Source: Microcaldota archaeon (lineage in GTDB: Archaea; Micrarchaeota; Micrarchaeia; Micrarchaeales; Micrarchaeaceae). Taken from it: 5,151 nt of DNA. The position numbers and the translations under genes are program-made. The DNA is taken from positions 1 through 5,151 of the forward strand of contig JAJYTM010000043.1 of assembly GCA_021793035.1 (NCBI GenBank), given 5' to 3'. Position 1 is the first letter of the stretch. Every line of letters begins with the position of its first letter. Shown here piece by piece: positions 1-5,102 of this stretch. Below the pieces are notes generated by a model. The model was not told the origin of the DNA. It saw only the letters and a program-made list of their open reading frames with translations, and did not search any database.

Positions 1-86
1 GTGCTGCCGGCGTTGTTCCTCGCCTTGCACCTCTTGCATATCCATACCTTGCTCAATTCAGCATCTACAACTGGGAATCTAGCCAT
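1..86 (-). CDS. rpl40e: Large-subunit ribosomal protein L40e, N-terminal part (runs off the left edge)
   Basis: This is the start of a small zinc-ribbon protein of the large ribosomal subunit, found in archaea and eukaryotes (in eukaryotes fused behind ubiquitin). Reading leftward from an ATG at 86-84, the 28 complete codons begin MARFPVVDAELSKVWICKRC and continue KARNNAGS. The MARFP opening, the acidic stretch and the first CxxC pair (Cys17, Cys20) in a basic context match archaeal L40e, which is normally about 50 residues. The second zinc-binding CxxC would lie outside the window. An AGGTG ribosome site (93-97, minus strand) sits 6 bases before the ATG and supports this start. The gene is divergent from speD across a 186-base AT-rich region. 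Recognition is from the family's N-terminal pattern; only about half of the protein is visible. Confidence 0.85.
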   Translation of the reverse strand, partial: MARFPVVDAELSKVWICKRCKARNNAGS

Positions 87-92
87 CAATCG

Positions 93-97
93 CACCT
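93..97 (-). promoter_or_regulatory. Ribosome binding site of rpl40e
   Basis: On the minus strand AGGTG lies 6 bases upstream of the ATG at 86. It is complementary to the CACCT core at the 3' end of archaeal 16S rRNA, so it fixes the start of the partial L40e gene. Confidence 0.6.
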
Positions 98-120
98 GAT
101 TACAATGAACTCTGCATTAG

Positions 121-133
121 AATAGCATAAAAC
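121..133 (-). promoter_or_regulatory. Weak candidate TATA box for rpl40e
   Basis: On the minus strand the sequence reads GTTTTATGCTATT. Its centre is about 27 bases upstream of position 99-100, which would give a short leader of about 14 bases containing the AGGTG ribosome site. The match to an archaeal TATA box is imperfect, and other AT-rich stretches nearby (180-216) could serve instead with a longer leader. Confidence 0.3.
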
Positions 134-185
134 GCAAACCATATGCACAACGATAAATGCATCTGCGCAATCAAAAATAAAGATT

Positions 186-207
186 TATTTATCTTGAAAG
201 ATAAATA
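186..207. repeat. Perfect 10-bp inverted repeat in the rpl40e/speD intergenic region
   Basis: The left arm TATTTATCTT (186-195) and right arm AAGATAAATA (198-207) are exact reverse complements separated by the two bases GA. The repeat lies in the divergent promoter region and its right arm runs into the TATA-like stretch of speD. That position fits an operator that could block or guide TBP/TFB binding. It could also form a hairpin in a leftward transcript. The region is AT-rich, which raises the chance of coincidental palindromes. Confidence 0.5.
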
Positions 208-215
208 TATAAAAA
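203..215 (+). promoter_or_regulatory. Candidate TATA box for speD
   Basis: AAATATATAAAAA is a good archaeal TATA-like sequence, with a purine-rich GAAAG just upstream (196-200) that could act as a TFB recognition element. A start site about 27 bases downstream would fall near 236 and leave a leader of about 36 bases before the ATG at 273. A second AT-rich element at 241-248 (TTTAAATC) is also possible, but it would leave almost no leader. Confidence 0.45.
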
Positions 216-260
216 GGTTTAGGTCCATTAAATAAAAGTCTTTAAATCTAAGTGTAAAAA

Positions 261-268
261 GGCGGGGA
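261..268 (+). promoter_or_regulatory. Probable ribosome binding site of speD
   Basis: The purine-rich GGCGGGGA lies 4 bases before the ATG at 273. It resembles the archaeal GGAGGTGAT consensus only partly (the GG-GG core), but it is the only G-rich element in an otherwise AT-rich leader and it supports this start. Confidence 0.45.
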
Positions 269-272
269 AGAA

Positions 273-674
273 ATGAAAAATACAACCTCTACCCAAGTCA
301 TGCAGCAGCAGATCGCCAAGGTCATTGGCAAGCACGTGTACGGCAACCTGAACGGAATAGAATTGAAGAGCCTGACGGACCTAAATGCGCTGACCAAGCT
401 CGTGGTGGACTCTGCCAAGGCCGGAAACCTGCACATACTGGAGCTGATAACCAAGAAGTTCAGCGACGTGAACGGCATACCCGGTGGCATATCGGTCATA
501 GCGCTGATAGAGGAGAGCCACATAGCCCTTCACACATGGCCTGAGAGCCTCTACGCGACGCTAGACATATACTCGTGCGGAACAAACACATATCCGGACA
601 TAGCATTCAAGTACATAGTATCAAAGCTCAATCCCAAGAAAGTGAAGAGCTGGTCCGCCGACAGGGGCAATTGA
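273..674 (+). CDS. speD: Pyruvoyl-dependent S-adenosylmethionine decarboxylase family proenzyme (SpeD)
   Basis: The 133-residue protein belongs to the short SpeD family found in archaea and many bacteria. Family members cleave themselves at a serine to form a pyruvoyl cofactor, then decarboxylate S-adenosylmethionine to supply aminopropyl groups for spermidine and related polyamines. The cleavage motif EESHIALHTWPE spans residues 80-91. By spacing, Ser82 is the pyruvoyl precursor, and His87 and Cys102 (in DIYSCG) match the processing His and catalytic Cys of the characterised Thermotoga enzyme. The length is normal and no membrane segment is visible. The start is supported by a G-rich site at 261-268. 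No other polyamine gene lies in the window. Some SpeD relatives, such as one in Sulfolobus, act on arginine instead, so the fold and self-cleavage are secure but the substrate is not. Confidence 0.92.
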   Translation: MKNTTSTQVMQQQIAKVIGKHVYGNLNGIELKSLTDLNALTKLVVDSAKAGNLHILELITKKFSDVNGIPGGISVIALIEESHIALHTWPESLYATLDIYSCGTNTYPDIAFKYIVSKLNPKKVKSWSADRGN

Positions 675-690
675 CGCGCAAGCACAGGGC

Positions 691-700
691 TGCCTTTTTT
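691..700 (+). terminator. Possible T-rich terminator after speD
   Basis: TGCCTTTTTT ends in a run of six T about 20 bases after the speD stop codon. Archaeal termination commonly occurs at T-rich non-template tracts without a required hairpin, and a separate promoter-like region for the next gene follows. Six T is short, so this is tentative. Confidence 0.35.
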
Positions 701-730
701 CCATTGTGCAACATATTTATTAATGCTATA

Positions 731-740
731 CTATATTATA
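731..740 (+). promoter_or_regulatory. Candidate TATA box for the CDGSH gene
   Basis: CTATATTATA centred near 735 would place the transcript start near 762 and give a leader of about 30 bases containing the GGTGAT ribosome site. An upstream alternative, ATATTTATTA at 713-722, would give a leader of about 50 bases. The sequence alone does not decide between them. Confidence 0.4.
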
Positions 741-780
741 GCAAAGGCAGCGCTGCAATAACGGCAGCACTCGAAATCAT

Positions 781-786
781 GGTGAT
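781..786 (+). promoter_or_regulatory. Ribosome binding site of the CDGSH gene
   Basis: GGTGAT matches six consecutive bases of the archaeal consensus GGAGGTGAT and is 5 bases before the ATG at 792. It decides the start in favour of 792 over the out-of-frame ATG at 779, which opens only an 11-codon frame. Confidence 0.7.
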
Positions 787-791
787 ATGGG

Positions 792-1079
792 ATGAGGGTA
801 ATAAGACACGATAGGAACCATCCGTTCGTAGTAAAGCTGGGCGACGTGCCCGGATTCGCCCAAGCGGCAGGGGACAGCACAAAGGCAAAGGACTTCCAGC
901 TGCACCTGTGCGCATGCGGCCTTTCAAAGCGCAAGCCGTTCTGCGACGGCTCGCACATGCACGCGCAAGACGAAGAGGAAGGCAAGATATTCGTCTACGA
1001 CGAGGAGCAGAAGCGCGAGGAAGTTGCCGGCGAGGAAGCAGTCGAAGTGCTCGAATCGCTGCCGAACGAGTACGAATAA
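792..1079 (+). CDS. Small CDGSH-type 2Fe-2S protein
   Basis: This 95-residue protein carries the complete CDGSH signature, CACGLSKRKPFCDGSH, at residues 40-55. Known CDGSH domains bind one 2Fe-2S cluster through three cysteines and one histidine, here Cys40, Cys42, Cys51 and His55. The family includes eukaryotic mitoNEET and small prokaryotic proteins. The cluster is redox-active and transferable, but the cellular job of the archaeal members is mostly unknown. No membrane anchor is visible, so it is probably cytosolic, unlike mitoNEET. There is one CDGSH motif. After residue 58 the tail is strongly acidic, with many Glu and Asp, and could mediate dimerisation or protein contact (inference). 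It has its own promoter-like region and a strong ribosome site, and it ends before a long pyrimidine tract, which suggests an independent transcript. Confidence 0.9.
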   Translation: MRVIRHDRNHPFVVKLGDVPGFAQAAGDSTKAKDFQLHLCACGLSKRKPFCDGSHMHAQDEEEGKIFVYDEEQKREEVAGEEAVEVLESLPNEYE

Positions 1080-1091
1080 GCGCGGCAACCA

Positions 1092-1123
1092 TTTCTTTTC
1101 CTTTTCCTCCTTTTCTCTTTTCT
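1092..1123 (+). terminator. 32-base all-pyrimidine tract, probable terminator of the CDGSH gene
   Basis: Starting 12 bases after the stop codon, 32 consecutive bases are only T or C, with several TTTT runs. T-rich non-template tracts terminate archaeal RNA polymerase, and the next gene has a TATA-like element immediately afterwards at 1130-1139, so a transcript boundary here makes sense. No strong hairpin precedes it. Confidence 0.55.
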
Positions 1124-1129
1124 ACAAAA

Positions 1130-1139
1130 CAAATAAAAT
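1130..1139 (+). promoter_or_regulatory. Candidate TATA box for trpS
   Basis: CAAATAAAAT is centred about 32 bases before the trpS ATG at 1167. A transcript starting about 27 bases downstream would begin around 1162, giving a leaderless or nearly leaderless mRNA. That agrees with the lack of any ribosome binding site in 1141-1166. Confidence 0.45.
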
Positions 1140-1166
1140 GCTTCATTGTGCAATAGCAATGATTCA

Positions 1167-2291
1167 ATGAGCGAGAAATACAAGGTCACTCCGTGGAAGG
1201 TCGAGGGAGTAGTGGACTATGACGCCTTCGCCAAGCAGGCCGGCATACAGCCCATAGACGAAGAGCTCAAGAAGAGGATAGCAAAATATACAGGAAGCCT
1301 GCATTTCATGCTATCCCGGGGCATATACTATGCGCAGAGGCAGCTAAGCTGGCTCCTCGACGAATACGAGAAGGGCAACAAGTTCTACGTATACACCGGC
1401 ATAGCGCCTTCGGGCAGCATGACGATAGGGCATCTCATACCTTTCATACTGACTCAGTGGCTTCAGGAGAAGTTCGATGCCGAGGTGTACATACAGATAC
1501 CCGACGAGGAGAAGTTCCTGTCGCACAAGGAGCCGGACCTCACGTTGGAAAGGACGCACGAGCTCGCATACGAAGACGCATTGGACATAGTATCGCTGGG
1601 CTTCAAGCCCAGCAAGACGAAGATATTCCTTGATACGGAGTATGCATCTACCCTATACAAGCAGGCAGCGAGAGTAGCAAAGCACATAACCTTTTCGATG
1701 GTCAAGGACGCGTTCGGAATGACAAACGAAGCCAATATAGGGTGGATATTCTACACCAGCATGCAGGCTGTTCCGGCATTCCTGAAATCGGTAGAGGAAG
1801 GGAAGAACGTGCCGTGCCTGATACCTTTGGCGATAGACCAGGATGTGCACTTCAGGATAGCGAGGGATGTGATAGGCAAGCTCGGATACTACAAGCCCGC
1901 AATAGTGCACGCGAAGTTCCTGCCCGCGCTCAACGGCGCATCGAAGATGTCTGCAAGCGACAAGACGCAGGCGATATACCTGAACGACGATGAGGATACG
2001 GTGAGGGCCAAGATAGGGAGGGCGCTGACGGGCCAGCAGGCAACCGCAGAGCTGCAGAGGAAATACGGAGGAGATCCGGACAAGTGCGTGGTCTGCCAGT
2101 ACTACAGGTACTTCTTCGAGCCTGATGACAGGAAGCTCAAGAAGATATTCGATGCCGAGAGGGACGGCAGCATGCTTGCAGGCGAGCACAAGGCAGAATT
2201 GGCAGCAACGATAAACGAGTACCTCAGGAAGCACAGGCAGAAGAAGGAGAGGTACAGGGAGAAGCTCGACAGCTTCATGTTAGAGTGTTAA
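1167..2291 (+). CDS. trpS: Tryptophanyl-tRNA synthetase, archaeal/eukaryotic type
   Basis: The product (374 residues) charges tRNA-Trp with tryptophan using ATP, in the cytosol. It is a class I synthetase. The family-typical opening VTPWKVEGVVDYDAF is at residues 7-21. The HIGH-like signature sits in YTGIAPSGSMTIGHLIP (around residues 76-92), with the second-motif KMSAS at 260-264. Between them, IPLAIDQDVHFRIARDV (around 219-235) matches the tryptophan-site region of archaeal and eukaryotic TrpRS. The length is normal for that group. The ATG at 1167 begins MSEKYKVTPW; a longer frame from a TTG at 1146 is possible, but it would start upstream of the predicted transcript start. No ribosome site is seen, consistent with leaderless translation. 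Oddities are a CxxC pair (Cys307, Cys310) in the C-terminal region and a final Cys. The flippase gene follows almost directly, suggesting an operon. Confidence 0.95.
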   Translation: MSEKYKVTPWKVEGVVDYDAFAKQAGIQPIDEELKKRIAKYTGSLHFMLSRGIYYAQRQLSWLLDEYEKGNKFYVYTGIAPSGSMTIGHLIPFILTQWLQEKFDAEVYIQIPDEEKFLSHKEPDLTLERTHELAYEDALDIVSLGFKPSKTKIFLDTEYASTLYKQAARVAKHITFSMVKDAFGMTNEANIGWIFYTSMQAVPAFLKSVEEGKNVPCLIPLAIDQDVHFRIARDVIGKLGYYKPAIVHAKFLPALNGASKMSASDKTQAIYLNDDEDTVRAKIGRALTGQQATAELQRKYGGDPDKCVVCQYYRYFFEPDDRKLKKIFDAERDGSMLAGEHKAELAATINEYLRKHRQKKERYREKLDSFMLEC

Positions 2292-2293
2292 GA

Positions 2294-3847
2294 ATGCCTG
2301 ATGAACTACAAAGCAGCCTCGAGGCGCTGGGCTCCAAGACCGCTAGCGGAGGCACGATATTCATGTCGGGAAAGATAGCTGCCGCTTTGGCGAACCTTTT
2401 CCTGCTGATATTCCTAGCCAGGTACCTGGCGCCGGTGGAGTACGGGCTGTACACGATAGCGATATCATTCTCCCTCGTCCTTGGCATGGGCGGGAATTAC
2501 GGTCTGGGAACGGCGCTGCGTAAAATAATACCCAATGAGGGCGAAATGGAAAGGCGCTCAATGCTCGTATTCAACGCCTACATCGTGGCCGGGGCCGCCT
2601 CGGCGGCGATATCGATAGCTGGAATTGCGCTCAGCGGCGTAGTTGCTACCTATGTATACGGCAATCCATCGCTGGCATTCCCTATAGCCCTCGGGGCTGC
2701 AGACGTATTCCTTGCCGTCCTGCTGAACCTGTCAACCTCGGGCTTAGTGGGATTCGAAAAAGCGAAAGGGGCCACGTACGGGGTGATCACATATGCTTTC
2801 GGCCAGCTGGCCGCAACAGTCGCCCTGGTGCTTCTCGGCTTCGGCGTATCCGGGGCGATGGGCGGCCTAGTGATAGGCACATCTGCAGGCTTCCTCATGT
2901 CCGTCGCATACATGCTCCCCGAGGTAAGGATAAAATACATGCGCTTTTCAAAGCACGTATCAAAGTCCATGACGAAATTCTCCCTCCCCATAGTAATATC
3001 CAACATTGCACAGACCGGCGCCACGAATTTTGGCATGGTGTTTCTTGGAATATTTGCCACGGCAACCATAGTGGGCAACTTCGGCGCGGCTTACCGGCTT
3101 GGGAAGTTCATAGAGGTCCTCCTAACATCCGCAACGTTCGTGATCCTGCCGGCGTTCTCCAGGGCCGCAACCGACTCCCGCATGTCCGCAAAAATATCCT
3201 CCATATTCAACAACAGCATATACTTCTCACTGCTGTTCCTGATACCCATCTCTGTACTGATGATCTCCACCTCCACGCCCGCCGTGCACCTGCTTTTCTC
3301 CCAAAAATACGAGTACGCACCGCTATACCTGTCCATAATCACGTTAGGGCTTTTAATGACTGCAATAGGCGCATACGCCGGCACGCTGCTCATAGGATAT
3401 GGCGACACGAAGAAGTTCATGAAATACCAACTCGGATTTGTTGTGTTCGATTTTCTGCTCGTCCTGGTTCTTGTGCCATTCATAAAAGCCGACGGGCTGC
3501 TGCTCGCGTTATTCATAATAGAGCCAGTGGCGCTAGACCTGGTATTCTTGCGCATGCTAAAGAGGCAGTTTTCGGTAAAGCTGCACTACGGGCAGGTCTT
3601 CCGCCTGGCTATATCTGCGTTCATACTTTTCGCATTCCTGTATTCGGTTGCATACGCCATGCACGAGCGCACGCTTGCTCTTCTTGTCAACGTAGTGCTG
3701 CTGCTTCTGGCCTACCCGGTGCTCCTGGGGCTTACAGGGGCTGTCAGAAAGAGCAATGCCAAGCTGATAAGGTCAATGGCATCCGGCATACCGGGGAAAG
3801 GCATACTACTGCTTTTCCTGCGGTACACCGAGCTGTTCGTGAGATGA
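2294..3847 (+). CDS. Polysaccharide/oligosaccharide flippase-like membrane protein (Wzx/MATE-like superfamily)
   Basis: The 517-residue protein has about 14 hydrophobic helices, roughly at residues 25-43, 53-69, 91-115, 128-147, 164-183, 187-208, 229-255, 272-288, 309-327, 343-367, 380-397, 400-420, 435-455 and 461-481. The first helix with FLARYLAPVEYGLYTIA (41-57) is typical of Wzx-type transporters, which flip lipid-linked sugar units across the cytoplasmic membrane for surface polysaccharide or glycoprotein assembly. The substrate cannot be read from the sequence. The ATG at 2294 lies 2 bases after the trpS stop; a GTG at 2285 would add three residues and overlap trpS. Neither has a clear ribosome site, so coupling to trpS translation is likely. 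The last 42 bases overlap the end of the convergent FkbM methyltransferase gene, whose presence fits a glycan-processing context. Confidence 0.85.
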   Translation: MPDELQSSLEALGSKTASGGTIFMSGKIAAALANLFLLIFLARYLAPVEYGLYTIAISFSLVLGMGGNYGLGTALRKIIPNEGEMERRSMLVFNAYIVAGAASAAISIAGIALSGVVATYVYGNPSLAFPIALGAADVFLAVLLNLSTSGLVGFEKAKGATYGVITYAFGQLAATVALVLLGFGVSGAMGGLVIGTSAGFLMSVAYMLPEVRIKYMRFSKHVSKSMTKFSLPIVISNIAQTGATNFGMVFLGIFATATIVGNFGAAYRLGKFIEVLLTSATFVILPAFSRAATDSRMSAKISSIFNNSIYFSLLFLIPISVLMISTSTPAVHLLFSQKYEYAPLYLSIITLGLLMTAIGAYAGTLLIGYGDTKKFMKYQLGFVVFDFLLVLVLVPFIKADGLLLALFIIEPVALDLVFLRMLKRQFSVKLHYGQVFRLAISAFILFAFLYSVAYAMHERTLALLVNVVLLLLAYPVLLGLTGAVRKSNAKLIRSMASGIPGKGILLLFLRYTELFVR

Positions 3848-4906
3848 CCCCGCAATCTGTGTCTTATGCGCATATATCATGCCAAGGAACATGTTTCCGC
3901 TCTCCCTGTCCGGATTCCTCGATGCTCTTGGCATTGTATTCTTTACCTTGAATCCCGCTTTCTCAAGCCTATTCTTCAAGTTAAGGTAGCCGTAATGGTA
4001 TTCAATCTGTATCTGCTCGAATTTGCCCAAATCGGAATCGCTTGCTTTTAAAATGACATCATATTCGCAACCTTCGCAATCCACCTTTAGTATTGCCGGA
4101 TGGGCTATGCCAAACCTCCTTATTATGTCGCCAAGAGACGACACTTGGACCTTTTGCCCCTTTCCGGAATCGGTAAGGCTGCTTTGGGCTGTGTTTTGGT
4201 ACTCCCTATCCACACTGACCATCCTGCTCTCGCCGCCGCAGCCCTCATTCAGAATCGTTACTCTGTCCTGCAAGCCATTAAGCTTTATGTTTCCGATCGC
4301 ATAATCAAACGAATAAGGATAGGGCTCAAATGCGTAAACGTGCTTAGCCTCTTTCAAAGCGAAATAAATGGCGGTATCCCCAAGGTTTGCCCCTATATCC
4401 ACCACCTCTCTGCCTTTGGCATCAAGCCATTTATAGCCATCTTCAACGAATTGGTCGCTTATCAGCCTGTCTATCTCTGCAAGCCTTTTAACGGAATCGT
4501 AAGTGAAAAGGACTTTATGGCCCATAAACGTGAATTCCACAGTCTTGCCCTTCGCATCGATCTTTGCGCCCAGGCCATGCCTTCTTAGCAATTCCTGCTG
4601 GATCTCTTCGATTCCCCAAAAGGAAAAATAGTCGCCCCTATTGGCCATGGCCACGTCTTTCCCGTCCCTCAGGTGCACTGTGAACTCGCCCTTTTTAAGC
4701 CCGAGCTTAAAGAAAACAACATCGTACCAATTCTTAACCGTTTTGAGGAGCACCGATATCCGTCTTATGGAAAGCCTGTTTATCCTTGTCAGCGGTGCGA
4801 GGACCGGAACTGCAATCCTTTCAAAGGCTGTTATATTGTCCCTCGGGTTAAAATTCAAGTTCATATAGATCAATCCGCTGCTTCTGGGCCTTTCATGCTG
4901 CAACAT
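3806..4906 (-). CDS. FkbM-family SAM-dependent methyltransferase
   Basis: With the ATG at 4906 the product has 366 residues. An N-terminal region of about 160 residues, basic and partly hydrophobic at residues 25-70, precedes a Rossmann methyltransferase domain. The SAM-binding motif VVDIGANLGDTA is at 168-179, the FEPYP loop at 193-197, the hallmark LKVDCEGCEYDVIL at 273-286 and EQIQIEYHYG at 297-306. FkbM relatives O-methylate natural products or sugars, and many archaeal and bacterial members sit in surface-glycan clusters; the substrate here is unknown. The start is uncertain. A TTG at 4960 gives 384 residues but would precede the transcript start implied by the TATA box at 4966-4974. An ATG at 4864 gives 352 residues and has a weak TGATC element just upstream. 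The C-terminal 20 residues look poorly conserved and contain the overlap with the flippase gene. Confidence 0.88.
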   Translation of the reverse strand: MLQHERPRSSGLIYMNLNFNPRDNITAFERIAVPVLAPLTRINRLSIRRISVLLKTVKNWYDVVFFKLGLKKGEFTVHLRDGKDVAMANRGDYFSFWGIEEIQQELLRRHGLGAKIDAKGKTVEFTFMGHKVLFTYDSVKRLAEIDRLISDQFVEDGYKWLDAKGREVVDIGANLGDTAIYFALKEAKHVYAFEPYPYSFDYAIGNIKLNGLQDRVTILNEGCGGESRMVSVDREYQNTAQSSLTDSGKGQKVQVSSLGDIIRRFGIAHPAILKVDCEGCEYDVILKASDSDLGKFEQIQIEYHYGYLNLKNRLEKAGFKVKNTMPRASRNPDRESGNMFLGMIYAHKTQIAGSSHEQLGVPQEKQ

Positions 4907-4964
4907 AACCCAGCGATACGCCGTCTTGCCTTGCTGTCCTGCCCCTAGTGTGTTAGGCAAGAAA

Positions 4965-4974
4965 AGATATATAG
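4965..4974. promoter_or_regulatory. TATA-like element, possibly bidirectional (FkbM gene leftward, short ORF rightward)
   Basis: AGATATATAG reads as a TATA box on both strands. Leftward it predicts a transcript start near 4943, giving a leader of about 37 bases to the FkbM ATG at 4906. Rightward it is about 30 bases before the ATG at 4999, the spacing of a leaderless archaeal gene. The leftward use is the better supported, because a real gene follows. Confidence 0.45.
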
Positions 4975-4998
4975 CCTTTTACCAACGCCATCAGATTT

Positions 4999-5097
4999 AT
5001 GCAGGATTCGGAGGCAGCTCCAGTAATCAATAAGCTCAAGAAGCGCAAATGGTGTAGGGAATGTTTAAAATCCTTAATGCACTATATATTGCAGTAA
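4999..5097 (+). CDS. Doubtful 32-residue ORF between the FkbM gene and tRNA-Thr
   Basis: An ATG at 4999 opens a 32-codon frame ending with TAA at 5095-5097. The product begins MQDSEAAPVINKLKKRKW, has a basic middle, a CxxxC-like pair (CREC) and a hydrophobic end. I do not recognise it. The only support is the TATA-like element about 30 bases upstream, which fits leaderless expression. Against it, the frame is short, has no ribosome site, and the candidate promoter of the tRNA (5063-5071) lies inside it. It may be chance. Confidence 0.2.
   Translation: MQDSEAAPVINKLKKRKWCRECLKSLMHYILQ
5063..5071 (+). promoter_or_regulatory. Candidate TATA box for tRNA-Thr
   Basis: GTTTAAAAT with a purine-rich GGGAAT just upstream (5058-5062 region) resembles an archaeal promoter. 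A start about 27 bases downstream would fall near 5093-5094, giving a short 5' leader before the mature tRNA end at 5103. The more conspicuous CTATATATT at 5082-5090 is too close to the tRNA to act as its promoter. Confidence 0.4.
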
Positions 5098-5102
5098 TTC
5101 AG

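Noticed and set aside
100..285. Plus-strand hydrophobic 61-codon frame or a minus-strand one across 248-523
   Set aside because: The first is a translation of AT-rich intergenic DNA full of promoter elements. The second is antisense to speD. Neither has a ribosome site or family resemblance.
575..814. Plus-strand frame across the end of speD and the following gap
   Set aside because: It overlaps the conserved speD C-terminus in another frame, crosses the terminator and promoter-like region, and its product resembles nothing recognisable.
1146..1166. Seven-codon N-terminal extension of trpS from a TTG
   Set aside because: It would begin upstream of the transcript start implied by the TATA-like element, and the extra residues do not resemble the conserved TrpRS N-terminus. 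The ATG at 1167 leads directly into the family pattern.
736..1167. Minus-strand frame opposite the CDGSH gene, rich in Arg and Ala
   Set aside because: It is a shadow of a GC-rich gene with a full CDGSH signature on the other strand. It has no ribosome site and low-complexity content.
1653..2234. Long minus-strand frame (193 codons) inside trpS
   Set aside because: It lies entirely within a well-supported trpS gene, and its translation shows no recognisable domain.
3848..3900. Terminator or hairpin after the flippase gene
   Set aside because: This stretch is coding for the convergent FkbM gene and contains no T-rich run or clear stem on the plus strand.
4100..4588. Plus-strand frame (162 codons) opposite the FkbM gene
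   Set aside because: It lies antisense to the conserved methyltransferase motifs and has no promoter, ribosome site or recognisable domain.
4907..4960. Longer FkbM product starting at a TTG at 4960
   Set aside because: The TATA-like element at 4966-4974 predicts transcription from about 4943, downstream of this codon. TTG starts are also rarer than the two in-frame ATG codons that follow.
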